Shown here one piece after another: positions 8,676 to 16,648 of a stretch of 18,581 nucleotides of DNA (its first letter is position 1; the number at the start of each line of letters is the position of its first letter). Under the pieces are notes generated by a model, which made no database searches, had not been told where the DNA came from, and saw nothing but the letters and a program-made list of their open reading frames with translations. The translations under genes and the position numbers were made by a program. Source of the DNA: an uncultured Blautia sp. (GTDB lineage Bacteria; Bacillota_A; Clostridia; Lachnospirales; Lachnospiraceae); the NCBI GenBank assembly GCA_905209435.1, contig CAJLTE010000067.1:1-18581 (forward strand). The letters run 5' to 3'.

Positions 8676-8938
8676 TATCTACTTTTTCTCCCTTCTAAGC
8701 TGTGCACTTACATACACCGCTTTAATATTGCCCTGTCTGTGCTCTGTAAGGAGCTTTGACCGGGCATATGCAGGTTTTGGTGTTCCGGATGGCATCACTA
8801 CTGTGTGCGGTTCCTCTGCTGTCAATGCCAGTCCCTGCTTCCTGCACATTACAGCATTCTCATTTATTTCATACAATCCTTCGTAGCCTCATCAGCGAAT
8901 ATACCGATGCTGACTGCTCCCTGACAAGGGCGTCTCTG
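8676..8938 (-). other. 263-nt spacer ahead of the precursor gene, no confident gene
   Basis: The minus strand stays open for 65 codons (8679-8876) ending 3 nt before the precursor start. The only starts are a TTG and internal ATGs without ribosome binding sites, and the translation resembles nothing I know. Its last codons are formed by the precursor's own ribosome binding site. A weak promoter is possible: TTGTAT, 17 nt, TGTAAT starting about 8877. A 6-bp hairpin (CTGACA with TGTCAG) follows the preceding stop codon. The segment may be an upstream leader of the precursor mRNA or a decayed gene. Confidence 0.3.
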
Positions 8939-9757
8939 TCAGTATGTGATGCTGACAATCTCCACATCTCCCAACATATCCTCTGACGTATCCACTACAG
9001 TGGTCTCGTCCACTGCAAGGCTGTCTACTGTTGCAGTGTAGCTTAATCCACCGAAGTACATGTCATCCAGAATGCTGTGATATTTCACCTGGATGTTGTT
9101 CAGTGTGTCGCCGGAAATGTTCTGCAGGTGAACACCCTGATCGTCTTTGGTAACTGCACATGCGTCTTCATTTATAGATGCATCTGCGTTATAGGAAGCC
9201 TGTGCCTCTATATAAGCTACACCGGCCTTTCCGTCATAGGACGTGTTCGCTGTGTCAAAAGCAGTAACGGATTTGCCTGCCGGAATGTCCTGAACCGTAA
9301 ATGAAAATGCTGTTCCATTATCCAGTTCTACAGAAATCTCTGCTGATTCCAGATACTGGTCAGAAATATTCTTCAGCTGGATGGAGGCAATGTCATCACC
9401 GTTCTCAAGCTGTGCATCCGGATTGGCACCGGAATACTGAAACAGTGAATCGATCCGAAGCCTGTTGTGATCAAGCTTGTACGGGAATTCCAGCCCTGTG
9501 TTGTCTTCCTCGGCTGCGTTTCCGGAATCTTCCTTGTCAGCTGACTGACTGTCTCCGGATCCGTCTGACGCTTCGGTTCCCTGGGCGGTTTCTTTCGTCT
9601 CCTGTTCTGCAGACTGCTCAGTGGACGCATCCTGCTTCGAGCTGTGCCTGTTCACTGCGATCAGAACACCCAGAACAACCACAATCACCACAATGACTGC
9701 CAGCCAGAGCCGAAAGCGTTTCTTGTCATTTCCACCTTGCTTGCTACTCACCATCAT
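8939..9757 (-). CDS. membrane-anchored protein with an extracytoplasmic beta-rich domain
   Basis: A 272-aa protein of unknown function. Residues ~15-36 (RLWLAVIVVIVVVLGVLIAV) form one membrane segment after a short basic N-terminus, so the rest should lie outside the cell. A Ser/Glu/Asp-rich linker covers ~37-88. The remaining ~180 residues look like two related beta-sandwich units, each with a phrase of the type IQLKNISDQYLESAEI or VHLQNISGDTLNNIQV, so an internal duplication is likely. The ribosome binding site AAAAGGAGGG touches the first ATG; the second ATG (9754) or the GTG (9751) is better spaced. It sits between the regulator and the precursor gene and could be a sensor or immunity/export accessory, but nothing in the sequence decides that. 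Confidence 0.75.
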   Translation of the reverse strand: MMVSSKQGGNDKKRFRLWLAVIVVIVVVLGVLIAVNRHSSKQDASTEQSAEQETKETAQGTEASDGSGDSQSADKEDSGNAAEEDNTGLEFPYKLDHNRLRIDSLFQYSGANPDAQLENGDDIASIQLKNISDQYLESAEISVELDNGTAFSFTVQDIPAGKSVTAFDTANTSYDGKAGVAYIEAQASYNADASINEDACAVTKDDQGVHLQNISGDTLNNIQVKYHSILDDMYFGGLSYTATVDSLAVDETTVVDTSEDMLGDVEIVSITY

Positions 9758-9778
9758 CCCTCCTTTTTACCTTTTTTT

Positions 9779-9829
9779 ACAATTACAAATTGTACTCTTA
9801 AGCCCATTTTATTCCTACAGACTTAAGTA
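9779..9829. promoter_or_regulatory. pair of dyad sequences between regulator and membrane-protein genes
   Basis: ACAATT-ACA-AATTGT (9779-9793) is a perfect 6-bp inverted repeat. Next to it TACTCTTAAG (9793-9802) pairs with ACTTAAGTA (9821-9829) with one bulged base. There is no U tract, so a terminator is unlikely. Lying 22-70 nt before the membrane-protein start, they could be operator sites for the adjacent LuxR-type regulator. No clear -35/-10 pair accompanies them. Confidence 0.3.
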
Positions 9830-9844
9830 TGAGGTTTTCTCCAT

Positions 9845-12259
9845 TTATTTCAAAATTCCAAGTTCTTTTCCCTTCAGAGTAGCCTGTACTCTGCTGTTAA
9901 CTCCAAGCTTTTTATACAGGCTGTAGATATGGCTTTTAACTGTGGAAAGTTTCAGATTTAGCTCCTGACAGATCTGGGCATTGGATTTGCCGCTGTTAAT
10001 GTCCTGCAGGATCAGAGTCTCCATCATAGTCAGATGTTCTTCCGGATAACCGCCGGCTGTTTCATGCACTCCCGGAGCCCGGCGTTTCGCCATACGTACA
10101 AGCAATTCCAGGTAGTCTTCCTGAGGCATACGCCGTACATTTCCGTAGTTATATTTCTTTTTACGGTGCCAGCCTTCCGGGGAATTCTTGCTGACCCAGT
10201 CAACATAAGCGTCCAGTACCTTCCAGCCGGAATTTCCATAATCCGTATAAAGTCTCACATAGCGATAATCTCCGCTTCCGATAAAAGATTCGATCACGTA
10301 TCGCAGCGACTGACTGTGGCTGTCTTTCTCCCAGCTGATGACGGCCTGTTCAAACAGTGCCTCAGCCAGCGCACAAGATTTGTGAAATTCCCTCAGATAA
10401 GGCAAAAGTTTCTCAAAAACTCTCTCAGCTTTATCATACTGGCGCATCATCATATATGCCTTTCCAAGCCCGGAAAAGATCACATAATTATTTTCATTGA
10501 TCTCTTTGCCCGGATACAGTCCTGTTTCCCGGATCCACTGCAAAACTTCATTACTGTCCTTGTATCCGGTAAAGCCGGAAATCCTGACAGTCTCCATCTT
10601 CTTTCTGATGTCCTCATTGTCAGACCGCTGCAATTCCTCCTCCAGTTCACGGATAAAAGGCAGATACTGATCAGCTCTGTTGATATTCCACAGCTGATAC
10701 AGGCTGCTGAGTCTGGCAAGCCTGATCTGTTCCTCAGATTCGTACCGGACTGAAGGGCCGGAATATATCAGATTCTTGTCCGTCTCAGAAACTGTTTTCT
10801 CCTGACCGATTTCAATATAATAATCTGTTCTGGCAAGACTCAGCCATATATATGCTTCCTCATCCAGATGCTCTTTCCAGATATTTCTCTTTCTGTTCTC
10901 TTCCTTCTTAGAACCTGCAAACATGCCGGACAGATCTCTCAGTCCGCATAATGGCCGGCAGGAGCCTCCCAGAATGTTATACAAATGGACAGGAGAATGG
11001 CCCTCTCCCGGGCTTTCCAGCATTTCAAGCCATTCATCCAGACTCAGATCCGGCTTCACATAAGCAAGATTCAGATAAATTTCTCTGGTGATTTTTGTAA
11101 ATGGCTGCTGTTTCTCCAGTCTGCGCAGTTCACGGTCAATCCCCGGGATATTTTTACTGAAATAGCAGTGCATTCCACGAAGATAACAGGCCTGTGGGCT
11201 GTTATCTTTCCATTCCATAACCTGAACATAATCAATATCCAGAAACGGAACTATGGAAAAGTTACGCAGCAGGCAGTCTCTTAACATCTTCTCATCTGCC
11301 GAAATCTGCAGGCAGATAAGCGCTTCCCTGATAAAACCATTCGTCTCATACCAGTCTCCCATTCTCTTCCAGAAAGGAGCCGATTCATCGTGTTTGTCCA
11401 GGCATGCAAACAAAGGTGCAGCTTTCCATTTCTCCCTCTTGCGGTCTGCGATCAGAAAGCCTTTACGTTCCAGATTCTTAAGACTGTCTGCTGCCCACGG
11501 AAGCTCCCAGACTTCCTGCATCAGCTTCTCATTTAACCAGGGACAAACGGAAGCTCTGCGCATAATCTCTTTCTCTTCTCCTGTCAGAGATCCCAGTATC
11601 GTATGTGAAACATAACCATCAATTTCGTATCTGTTTCGCAGCTGACGGGCTGTCACATCCTGCTCCCATGTCTCATTTTCTGTCAGAGAGAGCATGGCTG
11701 TTACACAGCCGGGCCATCCTCCGGTCACCTCATAAACTTCCTTTGGGTCCAGTTTACTCTGTGCCCTTTCACATAATCCGGCAATCTCTTCTTTTGTAAA
11801 CAGAAACGCTCTCTGAGGTACAACCTGGAGCTTCTTTTTCCAGAAAAGATCCAGAAGCCCGGAAAAAGGTTTCTCTCTGCTTACAAGGATAACTCTTTTG
11901 CTGTCAGGAAGTCCTCTGATAAAGGCTTCCACTTCTCTCTGCACACTTTCCGGCAATACAGTATTTATATTCTCCAGAATAATCCATACCGCGGATTTCT
12001 CCATCTGTTTCCCTGCCGTCTCAAGCTGTTCACGCAGCATGCTGTCATCTGTTATCTCTTCCATATTAATGGAAAATATGGATACCTCCGGATGCTTTCC
12101 AATGAGCATCTTTACCGCTGTACTCTTCCCTGATGCAGCTGCTCCTTCTAAAAAAATAGAAGGGGATATACGAATCCCCTTCTCCAAAACTTCTGTCTTA
12201 TCTATGTAGCCGTCGTCTGTCACCGTATCTCCGACATTCTTATTTTTCACTTTTTTCAT
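9845..12259 (-). CDS. large ATPase/LuxR-type transcriptional regulator (MalT/LAL family)
   Basis: An 804-aa regulator. A P-loop, GAAASGKST, lies at about 39-47 from the chosen start, followed by an STAND-type ATPase region; the Walker B position reads VWIILENIN where most relatives have Asp-Asp, a notable change. The middle is helical with TPR-like repeats typical of MalT-type signal-sensing regions. The last ~60 residues are a LuxR helix-turn-helix: LILQDINSGKSNAQICQEL followed by LSTVKSHIYSLYKKLGV. It probably activates the surrounding genes in response to a ligand. The open frame extends to 12331, but that start has no ribosome binding site and would overlap the PqqD-like gene by 92 nt. 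ATG 12259 follows AAGGGAGG by 14 nt and overlaps by only 20 nt, so I prefer it. Confidence 0.88.
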   Translation of the reverse strand: MKKVKNKNVGDTVTDDGYIDKTEVLEKGIRISPSIFLEGAAASGKSTAVKMLIGKHPEVSIFSINMEEITDDSMLREQLETAGKQMEKSAVWIILENINTVLPESVQREVEAFIRGLPDSKRVILVSREKPFSGLLDLFWKKKLQVVPQRAFLFTKEEIAGLCERAQSKLDPKEVYEVTGGWPGCVTAMLSLTENETWEQDVTARQLRNRYEIDGYVSHTILGSLTGEEKEIMRRASVCPWLNEKLMQEVWELPWAADSLKNLERKGFLIADRKREKWKAAPLFACLDKHDESAPFWKRMGDWYETNGFIREALICLQISADEKMLRDCLLRNFSIVPFLDIDYVQVMEWKDNSPQACYLRGMHCYFSKNIPGIDRELRRLEKQQPFTKITREIYLNLAYVKPDLSLDEWLEMLESPGEGHSPVHLYNILGGSCRPLCGLRDLSGMFAGSKKEENRKRNIWKEHLDEEAYIWLSLARTDYYIEIGQEKTVSETDKNLIYSGPSVRYESEEQIRLARLSSLYQLWNINRADQYLPFIRELEEELQRSDNEDIRKKMETVRISGFTGYKDSNEVLQWIRETGLYPGKEINENNYVIFSGLGKAYMMMRQYDKAERVFEKLLPYLREFHKSCALAEALFEQAVISWEKDSHSQSLRYVIESFIGSGDYRYVRLYTDYGNSGWKVLDAYVDWVSKNSPEGWHRKKKYNYGNVRRMPQEDYLELLVRMAKRRAPGVHETAGGYPEEHLTMMETLILQDINSGKSNAQICQELNLKLSTVKSHIYSLYKKLGVNSRVQATLKGKELGILK

Positions 12260-12524
12260 CTTCTGTAAGGATTCCTCCCTTAACCAGTCTGTCCAAAAAC
12301 TCCTGTATATCTTCTCTTGCTGCATTCTCATCTACATCATATTCTTCCAGAATGCCATTGAGAAGATCATCAAAAGTGACATCCTCCTGAAGCATTTTCC
12401 AAAGCTCCATTCCCACTTCATTTACGGTGATCAGCCCATTGAACTCCAGTGCTGTCCGCCCTGTGGGAATAATAATATATTCGCCGGCGATCTCACGTAA
12501 TACAAAGTTTTTGTCAATTTTCAT
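12240..12524 (-). CDS. PqqD-like peptide-binding protein (RiPP recognition element)
   Basis: A 94-aa stand-alone PqqD-family protein. The order FVLREIAGEYIIIPTG, then NGLITVNEVGMELWKML, then a helical end with EYDVDENAAREDIQEFLDRL is the family pattern of a winged-helix unit that binds leader peptides and delivers them to a modifying enzyme. Such proteins accompany radical SAM peptide maturases and lasso cyclases. The candidate leader is the 79-aa peptide at 8436-8675. A GAAGGG ribosome binding site precedes the ATG, and a promoter candidate lies at 12593-12621. The stop codon lies within the start region of the regulator gene, so the two are coupled. Family call is confident; partner assignment is inference. 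Confidence 0.88.
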   Translation of the reverse strand: MKIDKNFVLREIAGEYIIIPTGRTALEFNGLITVNEVGMELWKMLQEDVTFDDLLNGILEEYDVDENAAREDIQEFLDRLVKGGILTEDEKSEK

Positions 12525-12592
12525 AATATTTCCCTTCTTCTACATCTTTGTGACATTTAAAGACTTTTTATTTTTCAAACACGTTCTTATTA

Positions 12593-12621
12593 AGGATATC
12601 ATAAATTAATATAGCATTCAA
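12593..12621 (-). promoter_or_regulatory. candidate promoter of the PqqD-regulator-precursor gene set
   Basis: TTGAAT (complement of 12616-12621), 17 nt, TATCCT (complement of 12593-12598), in an AT-rich stretch. It would start transcription about 60 nt before the PqqD-like start codon. Confidence 0.5.
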
Positions 12622-12690
12622 GAGTTTTTTGCGGTTATATTACAAAAACTAATATCTCACGGTACTGTTCACTCCGTTCTCAGTAACGTA

Positions 12691-12755
12691 GCCAAAATTC
12701 ATTCCAGATTGCCTGCGTCAATGGAATTCTGGCTTGTATGTCCCGGGATTTTGGC
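12691..12755. repeat. imperfect 65-nt inverted repeat in the spacer
   Basis: GCCAAAAT (12691-12698) is exactly complementary to ATTTTGGC (12748-12755); inside, ATTCCA (12701-12706) pairs with TGGAAT (12722-12727), with CCAGA/TCTGG as an alternative pairing. A second small dyad, TACTG/CAGTA, lies just beside it (12663-12685). Neither strand has a U tract after the stem. It lies between the nucleotidyltransferase stop and the PqqD promoter and resembles a palindromic intergenic repeat rather than a terminator. Confidence 0.5.
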
Positions 12756-12802
12756 ATAAATATACGATCATTCGGCATATCTGTTGCAGATTCAGGTAAG
12801 CA

Positions 12803-14047
12803 TTATTTTATGATCCTGTAAGTTTTCATCAGTTCCACACGATGTTTCCCGATCTGCAGTGCTTCTGTGGCTGTCTGATCCGATGTTCCGGCTGTTTCCC
12901 GGCAGTATCTTCCGATCCTGGTGATCCATGCTGCCGGCAGGAGCCATTTGTGTTTTCTGAGATATGGATATTTCTTCTCCATTTCCCCTGCTGAAGGAAA
13001 GAGTGCCTTAAGAATATTGCTGCTGTGCCTGCCATGCCACTGATCCGCTGCTGTATTTAACGTAATATTACTGCTGTGCATACGGCTTTTGCTTCCATAT
13101 CCATAGATTCCGGCAGAAAGAAGATCCTCCAGCATCATGGTCTCATCCACCTTCATGGCCTGCCACTCTTTCGGAACACCTGCACTGTCCGCATGGAAAT
13201 CCAGATATTTCTCTCCAATCTGAAACAGAGCAGCTGTAAAATACTCGCCATGGATTTCCCTGCATTGCTTCAGAACCTGATCCCAGTCAATTTCGCTACC
13301 ATAATGTGAAGCATAAAGAATTATATCGCAGACCTGACGGATTCCGAACCCGCTGTGCAGGAAATGCTTGAACGCATGACAGATCAGATAGAAAAAGTGA
13401 TCTGTATACCCAAGAGTCCGTACTTTCCTGCCCTCTGTCTCTATTTCCACACAGTGCTCATCTGCCTGCTCAAAGAATCTGTTAAAATCTCCATACGCAT
13501 TGGATTCCGGCGGAAAAAGACTCTTATGCAATTCTATATACAAAGTTCCTTTTCTGGCTGTGTAAGAAACCTCATATTCTTTCTCTGTATCCTGGCTTTC
13601 ATCAGCAACTTTAAGTCCACTCTCTGTCAGCACCTGATGACATTTGTGAAACTGCTCCTTCGGAATGAGGATATCCTCATCTCCTGATATACGGCAGTCC
13701 GGTTTCGGATACAGGTTTCTGCAGATAAGGCCTTTCACAGTGATCGGATAGATTTCCTGTTTGTTCAGGCATTCCATCAGACACAGGAAACTCTCCGTCT
13801 TCAGTGCCTGCAGAGAAATCAGCTGAACCGCTTTCCATTTGTAATCCGTCATCAGCTGCGAATCAGCTTTTCCTGCTGCAGGACTGCGATAAACTGCTTC
13901 ATATATTAAAGGAAGAGCATGATGTGTCTCAGCCAGCCCGAATAATTCCTTCCACTGTCCGGGCTGCAACGGTTCCTCCCACCGAACAGTCCCGTTCTTC
14001 AGGGAAACACGCAGAGCTTCCAAAAACTTCTCCTGAATCTCATTCAT
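12803..14047 (-). CDS. nucleotidyltransferase-fold family protein (NTP_transf_5-like)
   Basis: A 414-aa protein resembling the uncharacterised nucleotidyltransferase family found in many peptide-modification clusters. The core signature is ITVKGLICRNLYP followed by RISGDEDILIP, where Asp123 and Asp125 (numbered from this start) give the acidic pair expected to bind metal and NTP. Flanking regions are helical, and a His-rich stretch around LGYTDHFFYLICHAFKHFL is typical of the family. Relatives occur beside HprK-like kinases in lasso clusters such as paeninodin; the reaction is not established. The start at 14047 has GGAGAG 10 nt upstream, inside the end of the phosphoesterase gene, and leaves a 4-nt gap. 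An ATG at 14065 has no ribosome binding site and would overlap by 14 nt. Confidence 0.8.
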   Translation of the reverse strand: MNEIQEKFLEALRVSLKNGTVRWEEPLQPGQWKELFGLAETHHALPLIYEAVYRSPAAGKADSQLMTDYKWKAVQLISLQALKTESFLCLMECLNKQEIYPITVKGLICRNLYPKPDCRISGDEDILIPKEQFHKCHQVLTESGLKVADESQDTEKEYEVSYTARKGTLYIELHKSLFPPESNAYGDFNRFFEQADEHCVEIETEGRKVRTLGYTDHFFYLICHAFKHFLHSGFGIRQVCDIILYASHYGSEIDWDQVLKQCREIHGEYFTAALFQIGEKYLDFHADSAGVPKEWQAMKVDETMMLEDLLSAGIYGYGSKSRMHSSNITLNTAADQWHGRHSSNILKALFPSAGEMEKKYPYLRKHKWLLPAAWITRIGRYCRETAGTSDQTATEALQIGKHRVELMKTYRIIK

Positions 14048-14051
14048 ACTT

Positions 14052-14924
14052 CTATTTCTCTCCATCTATATCTACAACCATAATTTCCGGTATATTATTG
14101 AATCTGGGAATAATCTCAGTAGTCCCAAGTCCTCTGGAAAGAATCAGCGTTCTCTCCTGATCCTGTGACTTAAACTCTCCTTCCAGACGTCCTGGAAACC
14201 AGCCCATGTCCGGAGCATAGATACCACCTGCAAACGGCAGGATCACTTCTCCTCCATGAACATGCCCGGCAAAAACATAATCCACTTTCCATTCATCCAG
14301 GCTTTCATTGATTACCCAGCATACAGGCATATGACACATAAGGATCTTCAGCCTGTCCGTATCCTGAAACTGGGTCAGAAACTCCGTTTCATCCGCCCTG
14401 GCCTCACCCTCATACTTCGCAGGCAGGCAATACCCGTAAATACCGCCGATCCGAAGCTGCTGCCCCGCAATCTCCACATCCTGATACTCACGATCCAGAA
14501 CCTGCGCACCGGCCTCACGATAAAGCTCATGAAGATCAGTCCCATAATTCTCCTGATATTCTACCTCATGATTCCCGTCAGAGCAATACACCGGAGCAAT
14601 CTTTACCAGATTTCTTATAAGATTCACCGCAATTTCCGTATTCTCCTGCTTCGCATTCACCAGATCTCCTGTGATCAGGATCACATCCGGAGCCTGCTCT
14701 TTCACCTTCCTGATCAGCCTGGAATTCCCCCTGCCAAAACTGCTGTCATGCAGATCCGTCAACTGCACGATGCGAAGAGACGAAGAAATCTTCCCTGTGG
14801 AAGAAGTAATGTGTGTCACAGACAGTGCATATTTAGAAGCCAGCAGGCTGGCTGCTGACAGAGTGACGAGTATGATCAGCAGATAGAGCAGACAGCTTTT
14901 TAATTTTTTACCGGATATAAACAT
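14052..14924 (-). CDS. membrane-anchored calcineurin-like metallophosphoesterase (YkuE/YaeI type)
   Basis: A 290-aa phosphoesterase with one N-terminal membrane segment (~10-30), placing the catalytic domain outside the cytoplasm. The metal ligands of the family are all present: QLTDLH (Asp57, His59), ITGDLVN (Asp87), DGNHE (Asn118, His119), CHMP (His198) and AGHVHGG (His221, His223). Relatives act on phospholipid pyrophosphates or unknown phosphodiesters. AGGAGG lies 8 nt before the ATG. The nucleotidyltransferase start follows 4 nt after its stop, so the two are co-transcribed. Whether this gene belongs to the peptide locus or is a neighbour is unclear. Confidence 0.9.
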   Translation of the reverse strand: MFISGKKLKSCLLYLLIILVTLSAASLLASKYALSVTHITSSTGKISSSLRIVQLTDLHDSSFGRGNSRLIRKVKEQAPDVILITGDLVNAKQENTEIAVNLIRNLVKIAPVYCSDGNHEVEYQENYGTDLHELYREAGAQVLDREYQDVEIAGQQLRIGGIYGYCLPAKYEGEARADETEFLTQFQDTDRLKILMCHMPVCWVINESLDEWKVDYVFAGHVHGGEVILPFAGGIYAPDMGWFPGRLEGEFKSQDQERTLILSRGLGTTEIIPRFNNIPEIMVVDIDGEK

Positions 14925-14929
14925 AGATA

Positions 14930-15031
14930 CTACCTCCTGACTGCTTCTGGTGCCTGAATTCCAAATTTTGCCCGCAGTTCATCAATAATATTATATGGAA
15001 AGTACTCTGCGCAGTCTTTATTATCCATCAT
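14930..15031 (-). pseudogene. duplicated 3' end of the 166-aa gene (33-codon remnant)
   Basis: The open frame starts at an ATG overlapping the stop of the 510-aa gene (ATGA) and ends in TAG. It encodes MMDNKDCAEYFPYNIIDEL and continues to a changed C-terminus. Its core matches the C-terminus of the 166-aa protein (CAESFPYNIIDELQAEFGIQ), and by my count about 64 of 74 aligned bases agree. Only the last ~25 codons of the parent are present, with a fresh C-terminal extension. Its final codons contain the ribosome binding site of the metallophosphoesterase. It could still be translated through coupling, but I read it as a remnant of recombination. Confidence 0.75.
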
Positions 15032-16560
15032 AACATCTGCTTTATTTTTTCTTCATACCTATTTCTTAGTTTGGCATTTTTATCATTTCTTTTGATTAAA
15101 TTCTCTCCTACACATTCATATGCTTTTACAAAATTCCCTTCTGCTTCATAAATATTTCGTCGTATAAATACAGTTCCCGGTGCATCAGGATTCAATTCCT
15201 CTGCAATATTAATCTGTTCATTTGCCAGTTCCAACAAACGGGAATCCGTTCTTTCTTCACATATGTACTTATAAAGATAAGCTTTTGCCATATTATAATG
15301 GGTATCAACAAAAGAAAAACAAAGTTTTTCAGCAGTCTTGCACCAGCTAATGTCCTGATCTATAATTGACTGCCATTTTTGTTTTATTTCATCTTTAAAA
15401 ACTATTTCATCAAGCAGAATTTCATTTCTGTCATCTATACCAGAGTCCTTATCAAATGCTTTTAAGTCTAATGCTACAACAGTATTATACGCTTTATAGT
15501 CAAGTGGATCCGTCTTAAAAGCTGCTATATATGTTTCGCGCGCCTCTTCGTATTTATCTCTGGACTGATAAATAAGTCCAAGATTTCTTCTGTATCTGCC
15601 TTTATAAGGCGCTTTTGAAACCGCATAATCCAGTTTCTCTAATGCCTTATTCAAATAATCTTCTTTCTTATCCTTATCCGGTACATGCCTGCTCATTTGA
15701 TACAGCATATATCCCTGGGAATTACAAAAGTAAGCCCTTATTTCATCATCCCATAACTTAATTTTATTTGGATGATCCATAATTTCTTCATAATAATTTA
15801 CACTTGTTTTTGCTTCTTCCATATTGAATGCATTCGCAGTCATATTTTTATAAAACAGAATATCTGCCAAACGCATTCTCAGAAAATTTTTCATCGGGTC
15901 TGTTTCAGCCCAAATCGTATACGGCTGTTCACACATTAAGTCCCAATAACGCTCTGCGAGATCACATGCCAGCATATTAGCTTTTGCCTTTTCATTGTTT
16001 TCATAACATCTGCAGCAATAAATATACTTTTTCTCATATTTAATAATACTGTCAATGTTGTTGTATTCCACTTTGGTAATCCAAAACAGATTGGCAAAAA
16101 AGTCAGATGCATAATATCTCTCACCAGTTAAATAAAGCAAATTGGCAAATTCCGTTTTTCTGGTAAGATACTGTACCTTCTTTTCTCTTTCTTCATCTGA
16201 ATCGTCTATTCTTTTTTCATAATTCTCAAAAACTTCTTTTTGCGTTTCCTTATAACTTTCCAACGTATCTTCTACGTCTTGTTTATTCACCACATTATAA
16301 ATATTTAATCCAAGCCATATCGCAACAGCAATGCTGATAATTGTAAGCCCTGTCGTTAATAAACTATTTGTCTCCAAATTATTGGCATACCCAATAAATG
16401 CCGACACGTTTTCCCCAGAAGTTTTTTTGCATATTTCATATAGCTCATCTAACACCCTGTAAAAATAAAAATACTGAATCAGATTTGCAATCACCAATAT
16501 AGCACATAAACAAACAGGAATTAAAATCCAAAAGTTTCGATTTCTTTTTTTCTTAGACAT
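15028..16560 (-). CDS. membrane-anchored protein with TPR-like repeats
   Basis: A 510-aa protein of unknown function. Two membrane segments lie at ~10-33 and ~66-90, separated by a short outside loop, so the long C-terminal part should be cytoplasmic. Residues ~95-135 are highly charged and likely form a coiled coil. Helical repeats follow; the clearest TPR-like units are around 310-370, with RNLGLIYQSRDKYEEARETY followed by an Ala/Asp-Pro turn, and another near 430-480. Such proteins usually act as scaffolds. GGAAGGA precedes the start with good spacing. It follows the 284-aa gene by 88 nt with no strong promoter, so the two are probably one operon. Codon use is AT-rich compared with the genes to the left. 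Confidence 0.8.
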   Translation of the reverse strand: MSKKKRNRNFWILIPVCLCAILVIANLIQYFYFYRVLDELYEICKKTSGENVSAFIGYANNLETNSLLTTGLTIISIAVAIWLGLNIYNVVNKQDVEDTLESYKETQKEVFENYEKRIDDSDEEREKKVQYLTRKTEFANLLYLTGERYYASDFFANLFWITKVEYNNIDSIIKYEKKYIYCCRCYENNEKAKANMLACDLAERYWDLMCEQPYTIWAETDPMKNFLRMRLADILFYKNMTANAFNMEEAKTSVNYYEEIMDHPNKIKLWDDEIRAYFCNSQGYMLYQMSRHVPDKDKKEDYLNKALEKLDYAVSKAPYKGRYRRNLGLIYQSRDKYEEARETYIAAFKTDPLDYKAYNTVVALDLKAFDKDSGIDDRNEILLDEIVFKDEIKQKWQSIIDQDISWCKTAEKLCFSFVDTHYNMAKAYLYKYICEERTDSRLLELANEQINIAEELNPDAPGTVFIRRNIYEAEGNFVKAYECVGENLIKRNDKNAKLRNRYEEKIKQML

Positions 16561-16648
16561 ATTTCATCCTTCCTACATAGTCAAGTCTGTTTTTCCTTAT
16601 AAATCAAAGATTAAGTCAAGCGGATATTCCGATTTCTATAATTCCTGT

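Noticed and set aside
8679..8876. 65-codon frame ahead of the precursor gene as a CDS
   Set aside because: TTG start with no usable spacing to a ribosome binding site, no recognisable motif, and its end is formed by the next gene's ribosome binding site.
10034..10753. Plus-strand 239-codon frame
   Set aside because: Lies wholly antisense to the LuxR-type regulator, which has clear domains; no ribosome binding site and no protein-like pattern.
6432..12524. Complete lasso-peptide cluster
   Set aside because: PqqD-like, HprK-like and nucleotidyltransferase genes fit, but no asparagine-synthetase-like cyclase, no transglutaminase-like protease and no ABC exporter are present, while a radical SAM enzyme is.
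14256..14858. Plus-strand 200-codon frame
   Set aside because: Antisense to the metallophosphoesterase, whose full set of metal ligands shows which strand is coding.
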